DNA from: Aquamicrobium aerolatum DSM 21857
Lineage (GTDB): Bacteria; Pseudomonadota; Alphaproteobacteria; Rhizobiales; Rhizobiaceae
NCBI RefSeq assembly: GCF_900113935.1
Contig: NZ_FORF01000015.1
Coordinates: 1 to 64,000, forward strand
DNA length: 64,000 bases
Reading direction: 5' to 3'
A model generated the notes under the pieces. The model did no database searches. It saw nothing but the letters and a program-made list of their open reading frames with translations, and had not been told where the DNA came from. Numbering within the stretch: position 1 is the stretch's first letter; each line of letters begins with the position of its first letter. Of this stretch, positions 34,746-45,968 are shown one piece after another. The position numbers and the translations under genes are program-made.

Positions 34746-35857
34746 CCAGAGTCTATCACAATTGGCAGGCGCTGGCTGTCCTCGTGCTGGTTGCCAGTTC
34801 CGCTCTCTCGCTGCCGTTGATGTCGGGTCTTCCGTCGGGGGGTAGCACGGCCATCATCATGATCAGTCTGATTGCCGGAGCGCTGGCGGCCATGGCAACG
34901 CAACTGTCGCTGCCGCGACTGGCGGTGTTGGCAGTCGCGCCGCATCTGGCAGCTTGGTTGCTGCTGGCACAAGCGGGGCAAGCGCCGGGGCAGGCGACAG
35001 CATCATTCTGGGTGTTGCTTGCCGCCAGCTGGTTGCTGGCGTGGCGGCTGGCAAGCAGCCTGTCGGCGATCAAGGCGCGGACCCGTGGCGTGGATCTCGC
35101 CTTGCGTCTGATCATACCGACATTGTTCGGCGTGTGGATCCTGCTCCTGTGGGAAGCCATCGTGATCGGAGCGGGCATTCCGTTCGTGCTGTTGCCGCCA
35201 CCCTCGGCGGTCGCCGCGCGCTTTGCGAATTCGCTGCCGGTGCTGGCCGCTGACGTCAACCAGACGATCTTCAAGTCGGTGCTCATCGGTTACGTTCTTG
35301 GCTGTTCGACGGGGTTTCTCGCAGCGATCGTTGCCGACAGGTTCGTGTTCATCCGTCGTGGGCTTCTGCCGGTGGGCAACATGGTCTCGGCCCTGCCGAT
35401 CATCGGCATTGCTCCGATCATGGTGATGTGGTTCGGCTTCGACTGGCATTCGAAGGCAGCCGTCGTCGTGGTGATGACCTTCTTCCCGATGCTGGTGAAT
35501 ACTGGGGCCGGGCTGGCGGCAGACGGGCACATGGAGCGCGACCTGATGCGCACCTATGCCTCGGGCTACTGGCAGACGCTGGCCAAGCTGCGTTTGCCCG
35601 CAGCGATGCCGTTCATCTTCAACGCTTTGAAGATCAATTCGACCTTGGCGCTGATTGGTGCCATCGTAGCTGAGTTTTTCGGAACACCAGTCGTCGGCAT
35701 GGGCTTTCGTATCTCCACCGAGGTCGGGCGCATGAATGTCGACATGGTTTGGGCGGAAATTGCGGTGGCAGCACTCGCGGGTTCCGTCTTCTATGGCGTG
35801 ATAGCTCTCGCAGAAAGAGCAATCACGTTTTGGCATCCGTCTGTCCGTGGGGGATAG
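34742..35857 (+). CDS. ABC transporter permease 2 of the pyrimidine-locus importer
   Basis: This 371-residue permease is longer than usual because of about four extra hydrophobic segments in the first 120 residues (LAVLVLVASSALSLPLMSG, GGSTAIIMISLIAGALAAMA). The BPD_transp_1 core (about 125-365) follows, with an EAA loop MRTYASGYWQTLAKLRLPAA. It pairs with the preceding permease to form the channel. The N-terminal extension is alanine- and leucine-rich and its role is unknown. Confidence 0.87.
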   Translation: MTRVYHNWQALAVLVLVASSALSLPLMSGLPSGGSTAIIMISLIAGALAAMATQLSLPRLAVLAVAPHLAAWLLLAQAGQAPGQATASFWVLLAASWLLAWRLASSLSAIKARTRGVDLALRLIIPTLFGVWILLLWEAIVIGAGIPFVLLPPPSAVAARFANSLPVLAADVNQTIFKSVLIGYVLGCSTGFLAAIVADRFVFIRRGLLPVGNMVSALPIIGIAPIMVMWFGFDWHSKAAVVVVMTFFPMLVNTGAGLAADGHMERDLMRTYASGYWQTLAKLRLPAAMPFIFNALKINSTLALIGAIVAEFFGTPVVGMGFRISTEVGRMNVDMVWAEIAVAALAGSVFYGVIALAERAITFWHPSVRGG

Positions 35858-35878
35858 ACGTAACCAGAGGGTAACAAG

Positions 35879-36844
35879 ATGAAAAAATACATCGTTTCCG
35901 CTTTGGCCGGGGCAATGTCCCTGGCAGCGATGCAGGCATGGGCGGCAGATGCCGTCACCCTGCAAACCAAATGGGTAGCGCAGTCACAGTTTGCCGGCTA
36001 CTACGTTGCGCTCGACAAGGGGTTCTATGAGGAAGAGAACCTCGACGTCACCATCAAGCCCGGCGGACCCGACATTGCGCCCGAACAGGTGATCGCCGGC
36101 GGCGGTGCCGACGTCGTGGTGACCTGGATGGCCGCAGGTCTGGCCGCGCGCGACAAGGGCGTGCCGCTGGTCAATATCGCCCAGCCTTACAAGAAGGCCG
36201 GTATGCAGCTCGTCTGCCCCGCCGATGGGCCGATCAAGACCGAAGCCGATTTCAAGGGCCACACGCTTGGTGTCTGGTTCTTCGGTAACGAATATCCGTT
36301 CTATGCGTGGATGCACAAGCTTGGCCTGCCGACCGAAGGTGGCCCTGACGGCGTGACCGTGCTGAAGCAGTCTTTCGACGTCCAGCCGCTGATCCAGAAG
36401 CAGGCCGACTGCATCTCGGTGATGACCTATAATGAGTATTGGCAGGTCATCGACGCGGGATTCAAGCCGGAGGATCTGATTGTCTTCAACTATACCGAGA
36501 TGGGCAACGACCTTCTGGAAGACGGTCTCTATGTCATGGAAGACAAGCTGGCCGACCCTGCGTTCAAGGAGAAGATGGTGCGCTTCGTGCGTGCGTCGAT
36601 GAAGGGCTGGGCCTATGCGATGGAGCATCCGGAAGAAGCCGGGGCGATCATCATCGACAATGGCGGTCAGGACGAAAACCACCAGGTGCGCATGATGACG
36701 GAAGTCGCCAAGCTCATCGACAAGCCGGACGCCAAGCTGATCCCGGCTGCCTATGAGCGCACAGCCAAGGCGCTGCTCGATCAGAAGATTATCGAGAAGG
36801 CCCCGGAAGGTGCCTACACCACCGAAATCACCGACGCGATGTAA
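35879..36844 (+). CDS. ABC transporter substrate-binding protein (NMT1/THI5-like)
   Basis: This 321-residue periplasmic protein has a signal peptide cleaved after about residue 22 (AAMQAWA-AD). The mature part shows the NMT1/ThiY pattern: TKWVAQSQFAGYYVALDKGF, YEEENLDVTIKPGGPDIAPE, ADVVVTWMAAGLAARDKGVP, SFDVQPLIQKQADCISVMTY. Relatives bind thiamine-pyrimidine precursors, riboflavin or similar flat heterocycles. With dihydropyrimidinase just upstream, uracil, thymine, a dihydropyrimidine or a hydantoin is the likely ligand; this is inference. It is the last gene of the operon, followed by a strong terminator. Confidence 0.88.
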   Translation: MKKYIVSALAGAMSLAAMQAWAADAVTLQTKWVAQSQFAGYYVALDKGFYEEENLDVTIKPGGPDIAPEQVIAGGGADVVVTWMAAGLAARDKGVPLVNIAQPYKKAGMQLVCPADGPIKTEADFKGHTLGVWFFGNEYPFYAWMHKLGLPTEGGPDGVTVLKQSFDVQPLIQKQADCISVMTYNEYWQVIDAGFKPEDLIVFNYTEMGNDLLEDGLYVMEDKLADPAFKEKMVRFVRASMKGWAYAMEHPEEAGAIIIDNGGQDENHQVRMMTEVAKLIDKPDAKLIPAAYERTAKALLDQKIIEKAPEGAYTTEITDAM

Positions 36845-36867
36845 ATCGTTCGTGTATTCGACAATTG

Positions 36868-36897
36868 AAAGGGGCGTTATCGCCCCTTTCCCTTTTT
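36868..36897 (+). terminator. Intrinsic terminator of the pyrimidine/ABC operon
   Basis: AAAGGGGCG (36868-36876) pairs with CGCCCCTTT (36881-36889) across a TTAT loop and is followed by CCCTTTTT. It is placed just after the binding-protein gene and before the gamma-lyase-like gene. Confidence 0.85.
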
Positions 36898-36975
36898 GGT
36901 AGCAAATATTTCGCAGACCCGCCTGTGTCGAAAAGATAGGGTGGAAGCAATCTTGCTTGAAATCAGGAGTAGATC

Positions 36976-38259
36976 ATGGCGGCGCCCCGTCCCTCGAAAA
37001 CGCATATCGGCAATCACAGGTTGCACCCCGAAACCCTTATGCTCAGCTATGGGTTCGATCCTGAATTGTCGGAAGGCGCGGTCAAGCCGCCGGTGTTCCT
37101 GACCTCGACCTTTATCTTCCGCTCCGCAGAAGAGGGGCGCGATTTCTTTGACTATACGTCGGGACGCAAGGAACCGCCGCAGGGGACAGCGGCGGGGCTG
37201 GTCTATTCGCGTTTCAATCACCCGAACAGCGAGATCGTCGAGGACCGCCTCGCCGTTCACGAAGGCACCGAGGCGTGCATCCTGTTTTCGTCCGGCATGT
37301 CGGCGATTTCGACAACGCTGCTCGCCTATGCGCGTCCCGGCGACGTGGTGCTGCATTCGCAGCCGCTCTATGGCGGCACCGAGACGCTGCTGGTCGGAAC
37401 GCTGTCGAAATTCGGCATCCAGACGGCTGCATTCTCTGATGGTGTCGACGCAGAGGCGGTACGCAAGGCTGCCGACGAAGCCATGGCGAAGGGACGTGTG
37501 GCGGTGATCCTGATTGAAACGCCGTCGAACCCGACCAATACGCTGGTCGACATCGCCCTGATGGCGCAGGTGGCGTCCGAGATTGAAGCGCGGCAGGGCC
37601 ACCGCCCGGTCGTCGTCTGCGACAACACGTTGCTCGGCCCGGTGTTCCAGCGCGCAACCGAGCATGGCGCAGACATTTCGGTCTATTCGCTGACCAAATA
37701 TGTCGGCGGCCATTCCGATCTGATCGCCGGTGCTGCGCTAGGGTCGAAGGCGATGACGCGCCCGGTCAAGGCTCTGCGGGGCGCAATCGGCACGCAGCTT
37801 GATGCGCATTCCTGCTGGATGCTGGGCCGTTCGCTGGAAACGCTGACCTTGCGCATGGAAAAGGCCAATGCCAATGCCGCGCTGGTGGCGCAATTCCTTG
37901 ACGATCACGCCAAGGTGACGAAGGTGCATTATCTGCCGTTTCTTGATCCGGCCTCCGCAGCGGGCAAGGTGTTTGCCAAACAATGCAGCGGTGCAGGCTC
38001 GACATTTTCGTTCGACATCGCCGGGGGCGAACCGGCTGCCTTCCGTTTCCTTAACGCGTTGCAGATCCTGAAGCTGGCGGTCAGCCTCGGCGGAACGGAA
38101 TCGCTGGCGAGCCATCCTGCTTCGACCACCCATTCAGGCGTGCCGGTCGAGGTGCGCAATCGCATAGGGGTGTTGGATACCACTATCCGCCTGTCGATTG
38201 GCGTCGAGCATCCCGACGATCTGCTCGCCGATCTCGCACAGGCGCTTTCGGCAGCTTGA
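36976..38259 (+). CDS. Cys/Met metabolism PLP enzyme (methionine gamma-lyase / cystathionine gamma-synthase family)
   Basis: This 427-residue enzyme of the MetB/MetC/MGL family shows [60 protein letters not shown] and [19 protein letters not shown]. The Schiff-base lysine is in [18 protein letters not shown], and [20 protein letters not shown] is near the C-terminus. The extra 20 residues before [20 protein letters not shown] and the insert [13 protein letters not shown] mark a subgroup usually annotated simply as cystathionine gamma-synthase family. The reaction (gamma-elimination versus replacement) cannot be told. It is monocistronic. Confidence 0.87.
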   Translation: MAAPRPSKTHIGNHRLHPETLMLSYGFDPELSEGAVKPPVFLTSTFIFRSAEEGRDFFDYTSGRKEPPQGTAAGLVYSRFNHPNSEIVEDRLAVHEGTEACILFSSGMSAISTTLLAYARPGDVVLHSQPLYGGTETLLVGTLSKFGIQTAAFSDGVDAEAVRKAADEAMAKGRVAVILIETPSNPTNTLVDIALMAQVASEIEARQGHRPVVVCDNTLLGPVFQRATEHGADISVYSLTKYVGGHSDLIAGAALGSKAMTRPVKALRGAIGTQLDAHSCWMLGRSLETLTLRMEKANANAALVAQFLDDHAKVTKVHYLPFLDPASAAGKVFAKQCSGAGSTFSFDIAGGEPAAFRFLNALQILKLAVSLGGTESLASHPASTTHSGVPVEVRNRIGVLDTTIRLSIGVEHPDDLLADLAQALSAA

Positions 38260-38260
38260 C

Positions 38261-40438
<2,178 letters not shown>

Positions 40439-40459
40439 CGCGGCAAACCGGAGAGAGTG

Positions 40460-40855
40460 ATGACCGAAAAGACCAAACGTTACGAAGAGGGCATGGCAAC
40501 GCGCCGCAAGGTGCTGGGCGACGCCCATGTCAATCGCGCCGAAGCGGCAAAGACCGCTTTTGATGAACCCTACCAGGATCTGATCACCGAGGCAGCGTGG
40601 GGCCATGTCTGGTCGCGCGACACCATTTCGAAGCGCGAACGCTCGATGATCACGTTGGCTTTGCTGGCAGCACTTGGAAACCTTGAAGAAGTCGCCATGC
40701 ACACTCGCGCGACCGCCAATACAGGCGCGACGCGCGACGACATCATGGAAGCGATGCTGCATGTGGCGATCTATGCCGGCGTGCCGCGCGCCAATCACGC
40801 AATCAAGATCGTCAGGGAAACCCTTGATGCTATGGACAAGGAGCAAGCGCAATGA
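40460..40855 (+). CDS. pcaC: 4-Carboxymuconolactone decarboxylase
   Basis: This 131-residue AhpD-like single-domain enzyme decarboxylates 4-carboxymuconolactone to the enol-lactone. Typical segments are [40 protein letters not shown] and [20 protein letters not shown]. The start is ATG 40460 after GGAGAGAGTG. It overlaps pcaH by four bases. Here the gene is a stand-alone PcaC and not a PcaL-type fusion with PcaD. Confidence 0.95.
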   Translation: MTEKTKRYEEGMATRRKVLGDAHVNRAEAAKTAFDEPYQDLITEAAWGHVWSRDTISKRERSMITLALLAALGNLEEVAMHTRATANTGATRDDIMEAMLHVAIYAGVPRANHAIKIVRETLDAMDKEQAQ

Positions 40856-41607
40856 GCGAGGGTAAGCTCTCCAACCGCAGGCCGGAGACGGGCGCGTTCT
40901 ACCAGCGCGACCTCGACTGGCACCCCAAGGCATTCACGCCAGGCTATAAGACCTCCGTCTTGCGCTCGCCGCAGAAGGCGCTGCTGTCGCTGGACGGCAC
41001 GATTTCAGAGACGACCGGCCCGCGCTTTGGTCACAACATCATTGGTGAACTCGACAACGACCTGATCCTCAATTTCGCGCGTCCCGGCGAAAGCGCTATC
41101 GGGCCGCGCATCATCGTTTATGGACGGGTGCTCGACGAGAATGGCCGTGGCGTTCCCGGCGCTCTGCTCGAATACTGGCAGGCCAATGCCGGCGGTCGCT
41201 ACCGCCACCGCAAGGAAGGCTATCAGGCGGCGCTTGATCCGAATTTCGGCGGTTGTGGCCGCTCGATCACTGACGAGGACGGCGGTTACTACTTCCGTAC
41301 CATCCAGCCCGGACCTTACCCATGGCCGAACGGCCCCAACGACTGGCGTCCGGCGCACATCCACTTCTCGGTGTTCGGGACGGGCTTTGCCCAGCGCCTG
41401 ATCACGCAGATGTATTTCGATGGCGATCCGATGATCCCGCTGTGCCCGATCGTGCGCACGCTCAACGATCCGCAGGCCGCTGCCGCCCTGACGGCAAAGC
41501 TCGACATGCAGTCGACGCTGCCGATGGACAGCCGCGCTTACAAGTTCGACATCGTGCTACGCGGCCGCCGCTCCACCTTCTTCGAGAACCGTCGCGAAGG
41601 AAACTGA
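40852..41607 (+). CDS. pcaH: Protocatechuate 3,4-dioxygenase beta subunit
   Basis: This 251-residue iron-binding subunit has its iron-ligand region in [20 protein letters not shown] (tyrosine) and [11 protein letters not shown] (two histidines). [18 protein letters not shown] carries the other tyrosine, and the N-terminal [20 protein letters not shown] is typical of PcaH. With PcaG it forms the intradiol dioxygenase that opens protocatechuate to 3-carboxy-cis,cis-muconate. Its start overlaps pcaC and pcaG follows after three bases. Confidence 0.97.
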   Translation: MSEGKLSNRRPETGAFYQRDLDWHPKAFTPGYKTSVLRSPQKALLSLDGTISETTGPRFGHNIIGELDNDLILNFARPGESAIGPRIIVYGRVLDENGRGVPGALLEYWQANAGGRYRHRKEGYQAALDPNFGGCGRSITDEDGGYYFRTIQPGPYPWPNGPNDWRPAHIHFSVFGTGFAQRLITQMYFDGDPMIPLCPIVRTLNDPQAAAALTAKLDMQSTLPMDSRAYKFDIVLRGRRSTFFENRREGN

Positions 41608-41610
41608 TCC

Positions 41611-42225
41611 ATGTTCCAGTCTCTTAATCGTCTCAAGGAAAGCCCGTCGCAAACGGCTGGTCCTTACGTTCATATCGGCCTGACGCCGAATTTCGCCGAG
41701 ATCACCGGCGTCTATCCGGACGACCTCGGCACGTCGATGGTCAACGACAAGACCAAAGGCGAGCGCATCACCATCACCGGTCGTGTGCTCGATGGCACCG
41801 GCACGCCGCTAAAGGACGCGCTGGTCGAAATCTGGCAGGCAGACGCCGACGGTCTCTACAATTCGCCGTCCGAAATGCGTGGCTCCGCCGACGCCAACTT
41901 CACCGGCTGGGGCCGTTGCCCCTCCGGCATGGACGATGGTGTCTTCCGGTTCGAGACGATCAAGCCAGGCAGGGTTCCGTATCCGGATGGCCGCATGCAG
42001 GCGCCGCATGTCACCTTGTGGATCGTCGCGCGCGGGATCAATATCGGCTTGCAGACGCGGATGTATTTCCCCGAAGAAGAGACAGCCAACGCCGAGGATC
42101 CGATCCTCGGGCGTGTCGAGCATCGCATCCGGGTCGGCACGTTGATTGCGCAGAAGGTCGAGGGCGGCTACAGCTTTGACATTCACCTGCAGGGTGACAA
42201 AGAAACTGTCTTCTTCGACATCTGA
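41611..42225 (+). CDS. pcaG: Protocatechuate 3,4-dioxygenase alpha subunit
   Basis: This 204-residue partner of PcaH has the same fold but lacks the iron ligands, as expected for the alpha subunit. Family segments are LKESPSQTAGPYVHIGLTPN, ALVEIWQADADGLYNSPSE, FETIKPGRVPYPDGRMQAPH and VTLWIVARGINIGLQTRMYF. It is in the same operon, directly behind pcaH. Confidence 0.96.
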   Translation: MFQSLNRLKESPSQTAGPYVHIGLTPNFAEITGVYPDDLGTSMVNDKTKGERITITGRVLDGTGTPLKDALVEIWQADADGLYNSPSEMRGSADANFTGWGRCPSGMDDGVFRFETIKPGRVPYPDGRMQAPHVTLWIVARGINIGLQTRMYFPEEETANAEDPILGRVEHRIRVGTLIAQKVEGGYSFDIHLQGDKETVFFDI

Positions 42226-42237
42226 GCTGAAAACGCT

Positions 42238-43296
42238 GTGACCATATCCCCGTTCGACCATCCTGTGCTTGGCGGCCTGCTCTCAGATGAGGAGGTCGCT
42301 GCCGCGTTCACCGCGAAGGCCGAACTCGACGCGCTGCTTGCGTTCGAGATTGCTTTGGCGCAAGCGGAGGCCGAAACGGGGGTCATCCCGGCTGAGGCAG
42401 GGGCTGGTATCGCGCAGGCCCTTGCGACCGTCTCACCCGATATTGCCGCCTTGCGGCAGGGTGTGGCGCAGGATGGCGTCGTCATCCCGCAATTCGTCAC
42501 CCAGTTGCGCGCTGCGGTCGGCGACAAATTTGCACCGCATGTGCATTTTGGCGCGACCAGCCAGGATGTCGTCGACACGGGACTGGCGCTGCGGCTTGGT
42601 CCGGTGCTGCACCTTCTCGACACGCGCCTTTCAGCGGTGATTGAAACACTAGCCGCGCTCGAAGCCCGCGATGGCGAGATCGAAACGATGGCACATACCC
42701 GGATGCAGGCGGCGATTCCGGTGCCTGCATCGCGCAAGATCGCCAGCTGGCGTGAGCCGCTGGTGCGTCATCGCGAGCGTCTTGGCGATGTGCGTGACGA
42801 AGTGTGCGTCCTCAGCTTCGGTGGCGCAGCCGGAACTTTGGAAAAGCTCGGAGACAGCGCGCAGGCGGTGCGTGACGCGTTGGCCCGACTTTTGTCTCTG
42901 CGTGCGGTATCGCGCCCGCGTCACAGCGAGCGCGACGGCATTGTTGCGCTGGCCTCATGGCTTTCGCTGGTCAGTGGCAGCCTCGGCAAGATGGGGCAGG
43001 ACGTAGCTCTTCTGGCGCAAAGCGAGGTCGGCGAGGTCAAGCTCGCCTCCGGCGGCGGTTCCTCGGCGATGCCGCACAAGGTCAATCCGGTGGGGGCCGA
43101 AACGCTGGTGACGCTGGCGCGTTTTAACGCGACGCTGGTGTCCGGCATGCACCAGTCGCTGGTGCACGAGAACGAGCGCTCGGGTGCCGCGTGGACGCTC
43201 GAATGGCTGTTGTTGCCTCAAATGGTCATGGCGACCGGCAGCGCGCTCAGGACAGCGCAGACATTGCTGCAGTCCCTGTCGTTTCAACGGCGCTAA
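42238..43296 (+). CDS. pcaB: 3-Carboxy-cis,cis-muconate cycloisomerase
   Basis: This 352-residue member of the fumarase/aspartase superfamily contains HVHFGATSQDVVDTGLALRL, AHTRMQAAIPVPASRKIASW and the signature loop ASGGGSSAMPHKVNPVGAET. It cyclises 3-carboxymuconate to 4-carboxymuconolactone, the substrate of PcaC. The start is GTG 42238, 12 bases after pcaG. It is the last gene of the operon and is convergent with the phosphofructokinase gene. It is slightly short compared with the 400-450 residues of some homologues, but rhizobial forms near 350 are usual. Confidence 0.93.
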   Translation: MTISPFDHPVLGGLLSDEEVAAAFTAKAELDALLAFEIALAQAEAETGVIPAEAGAGIAQALATVSPDIAALRQGVAQDGVVIPQFVTQLRAAVGDKFAPHVHFGATSQDVVDTGLALRLGPVLHLLDTRLSAVIETLAALEARDGEIETMAHTRMQAAIPVPASRKIASWREPLVRHRERLGDVRDEVCVLSFGGAAGTLEKLGDSAQAVRDALARLLSLRAVSRPRHSERDGIVALASWLSLVSGSLGKMGQDVALLAQSEVGEVKLASGGGSSAMPHKVNPVGAETLVTLARFNATLVSGMHQSLVHENERSGAAWTLEWLLLPQMVMATGSALRTAQTLLQSLSFQRR

Positions 43297-43313
43297 GCTG
43301 CTTCCGGCCAGAT

Positions 43314-44480
43314 TTACACGAATGGCATTCCAGGCTCGTATCTGCGCGGCAGGAGCCGTGCCAGGTAATGGTACCCATTTTCCGACAATTGATTTTCATC
43401 CGGTTGCAGAAAATCGGCCGGCATATGGCGCGTCTTGCCGGCAACGTTCTCGAGCGGCACCTTGCGTAGCACTGTCTCGCCGCCTTGTTCTTGTAGCGCC
43501 ACCGAACCGCCGCCTTGCGCGGCCACCTCGATGGCAAACCGTCCAGCTTCAAACGCTTCGCGCGCATCTACCTCGTTGATCATTCCGATATTGCCGCGCG
43601 GCAGATAGCCAAACGTATCGACGCGCGCGCGCTTGCCTTTCAGATCCTCGGCGAGGATATGTTCGATTGCATGGGCAAGGTCGGTGCCCGACAGTTTGAC
43701 GTTGCCATGAGCGTCATATTCCAGTCGGTCGTGAGTGGTCAGTTCTTCCACCAGAGACTTGCCCGATGGCGAGGTGATGCCCTCCGACAGCGCCACGATG
43801 CAGCGACCGTGCCGTGCCATCGTCCGCTTGATGTCGTCGACGAAGCGTGCGCGCTCGAAAGCGCGCTCGGGCACGTAGATCAGATGTGGGCCACTTTCAT
43901 CGTCCAGCCGCCATGCCGCAGAAGCGGCAGTCAGGAAGCCGGCGTGCCGGCCCATCACGATGCCGCAATAGATGCCGGGCAGGGCGCGGAAGTCGAGATC
44001 AACCGACAGGAACGCGGACGCAACAAATTCTCCGGCGGAGATAAAGCCCGGCGTGTGGTCGTTGTCGACGAGATCATTGTCGATCGTTTTTGGAGCGTGG
44101 ACAAATGCGATGCTGGAGCCGGCCGCATCGCGCAGGATGGCCTGCGTGCCAGACGTGTCGTTGCCGCCGATGTAGATGAACGCATCCGCGTCGACTTCAC
44201 GCAAACCCTGCAGGATCAGCTCGCAATAGGCAGCGTCAGGCTTGTCGCGGGTGGAGCCCAGCGCCGCGCTCGGCGTGGCAGCAATCCGTAAAAGCGCGTC
44301 TTCGGGTTGAAGGGAGAGGTCGACATAATCACCGTCGCGGATGCCCCGAACACCGAAGCGCGCTCCGAGTACGCGGCATCCGGGATGTCGTCGCCGTGCT
44401 TCCAGCGCGGCGCCGACCATGGTCTGATTGATTACGGCGGTCGGCCCGCCTCCCTGAGCTATTACAAATGTCTGGGGCAT
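43314..44480 (-). CDS. Phosphofructokinase, PPi-type (PfkA superfamily)
   Basis: The protein of about 388 residues phosphorylates fructose-6-phosphate. Family motifs are QGGGPTAVINQTMVGAA, YIGGNDTSGTQAILRD in place of the GGDGS of ATP enzymes, HAPKTIDNDLVDNDHTPGF, VMGRHAGFLTAASAAWR and YLPRGNIGMINEVD. The GGND variant and PKTIDNDL point to pyrophosphate as phosphoryl donor, so the enzyme may run in both directions. The start is placed at ATG 44480 (MPQTFVIAQGGG) after CAGGA; the longer upstream frame has no homology. It stands alone between aromatic genes and small genes. Confidence 0.88.
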   Translation of the reverse strand: MPQTFVIAQGGGPTAVINQTMVGAALEARRRHPGCRVLGARFGVRGIRDGDYVDLSLQPEDALLRIAATPSAALGSTRDKPDAAYCELILQGLREVDADAFIYIGGNDTSGTQAILRDAAGSSIAFVHAPKTIDNDLVDNDHTPGFISAGEFVASAFLSVDLDFRALPGIYCGIVMGRHAGFLTAASAAWRLDDESGPHLIYVPERAFERARFVDDIKRTMARHGRCIVALSEGITSPSGKSLVEELTTHDRLEYDAHGNVKLSGTDLAHAIEHILAEDLKGKRARVDTFGYLPRGNIGMINEVDAREAFEAGRFAIEVAAQGGGSVALQEQGGETVLRKVPLENVAGKTRHMPADFLQPDENQLSENGYHYLARLLPRRYEPGMPFV

Positions 44481-44629
44481 CACTGTCATCCTGGCTGCGC
44501 GTGATTGCGAATCTGACACGAAACACGCGAGTTCGAAAGATGTTGAAGCAAAGTTCTGACCGCCTCTTTCCTTCAGATCTTCAGGCGATACATAAGTCAT
44601 CTAATGCAGAAGCGCGAAGGAGAGAGCCG

Positions 44630-44941
44630 ATGAGGCGTCATGTTTTGCTGACCGCCGCAATGGTTTGTGTTGCAACTTTTGCCTATGCCCAAGGGCGGCG
44701 CCCAGATACCCGGACGATGAATTGTGAAGAAGTTCAGTCAATGATCGCCCAGCGTGGCGCCGTGGTCATGTCGACGGGACGACACACGTATGATCGTTAT
44801 GTCAGTGACAGGTTCCAATGTTCTTTCAGCAGTGAGGTTGCGGTACGTACCTATGTGCCGGCCCTTGACAGGCGCAGCTGTCCCGTTCGCCGCTGTGAAA
44901 TGTACGACCCGGAAGATCGCTTCGGTGATTTCATGAACTGA
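44630..44941 (+). CDS. Small secreted protein of unknown function
   Basis: This 103-residue protein has a signal peptide (MRRHVLLTAAMVCVATFAYA, cleavage before QG). The mature part has four cysteines (NCEEVQ, FQCSF, RRSCPVRRCEMYD), suggesting disulphides in the periplasm. The segment MIAQRGAVVMSTGRHTYDRY recalls short periplasmic proteins common in Rhizobiales. The start ATG 44630 follows AAGGAGAG. No known function and no operon partner. Confidence 0.75.
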   Translation: MRRHVLLTAAMVCVATFAYAQGRRPDTRTMNCEEVQSMIAQRGAVVMSTGRHTYDRYVSDRFQCSFSSEVAVRTYVPALDRRSCPVRRCEMYDPEDRFGDFMN

Positions 44942-45168
44942 TCGTTTTCCAATCGAGCGAGAGGAAGACCGCCGTCAGCCTTCAATGCCGAGCATGCTCA
45001 TTCGGCCGTTTGAGCAAGTGTGCGGCGTGGAAATGAGCGTTTCAGCTCTACGTAAGGAATGCGCGCCGCGCCAAAGGATTTGCTTGCCCGACCGGTTTGG
45101 CCTATGCGATGCCTCGTTTCTTGCATGATGCTTCAGGGGTTATCCCGTGGCACAGCGAAAGGCTCGAC

Positions 45169-45879
45169 ATGCTGGCTCCCGACGGGACAAATCACACCAC
45201 TGACGAAACCGCGATTATCGACGACGCGATTATCTCGCGGCGGTCTGTGCGCGCATTTCTCCCTACGCCGGTGGAAGACGATGTAATCCGTGAAATCCTG
45301 CAGGTTGCGGCACGAGCCCCATCTGGCACCAACATGCAGCCCTGGAAAGTGTTTGTTGTTTCTGGCGATAAGAAACAGGCAGTGACCGACGCGATCCTCA
45401 ATTCCGGTATTCGTCCCGAAAAAATAGCATGGGATGAGTACAAGTATTATCCTGACCAGTTTTTTGAGCCTTACCAGTCACGCCGTCGCGCCAATGGATT
45501 TGCTCTTTATGGCCTGCTCGGCATTGGCCGTCGCGAGGTGGAGAAGATGCGTGCGCAGCACGATCGCAACTTCACCTTCTTCGATGCGCCGGTTGGATTG
45601 ATCTTCACGATCGATCGCAGGCTCAATGTCGGTTCGTGGCTTGACCACGGCATGTTCCTGCAGTCGATCATGATCGCGGCGCGTGCACGTGGGCTCCATA
45701 CTTGCCCGCAAGCGGCATTCGCGCCCTATCACCGTCTGATCCGTCCGATCCTCGAACTGCCTGACGAGGAGATCGTGGTGTGTGGCATGGCACTTGGTTA
45801 TGAGGACGAGAGCAAGCCCGAAAACAGCTTGCGTAGCGAACGCGCACCGCTTGAAGAGTTCGTGACCTTCGTCAAGTAA
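45169..45879 (+). CDS. Nitroreductase-family flavoprotein
   Basis: The protein of about 236 residues has an FMN-binding nitroreductase fold: DDAIISRRSVRAFLPTPVED, ILQVAARAPSGTNMQPWKVF, GSWLDHGMFLQSIMIAARAR and VVCGMALGYEDESKPENSLR. It probably reduces nitro compounds or quinones with NAD(P)H. A BluB-type role (dimethylbenzimidazole formation) is less likely from this pattern. The start is ATG 45169 (MLAPDGTNH) after GAAAGG. The mechanosensitive channel gene begins shortly downstream. Confidence 0.85.
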   Translation: MLAPDGTNHTTDETAIIDDAIISRRSVRAFLPTPVEDDVIREILQVAARAPSGTNMQPWKVFVVSGDKKQAVTDAILNSGIRPEKIAWDEYKYYPDQFFEPYQSRRRANGFALYGLLGIGRREVEKMRAQHDRNFTFFDAPVGLIFTIDRRLNVGSWLDHGMFLQSIMIAARARGLHTCPQAAFAPYHRLIRPILELPDEEIVVCGMALGYEDESKPENSLRSERAPLEEFVTFVK

Positions 45880-45968
45880 ACATGTGCTGCCTGGTGCAGC
45901 GCGGCTTGCCGCTGCGGGCGCTGTCGCATATCAACAGCTATTGGTCCTCACGGAATTTCGTTCATCGC

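Noticed and set aside
45169-45879. Nitroreductase gene as BluB (5,6-dimethylbenzimidazole synthase)
   Set aside because: A BluB would fit the cobalamin theme, but the segments match the general nitroreductase group and there are no cob genes beside it.
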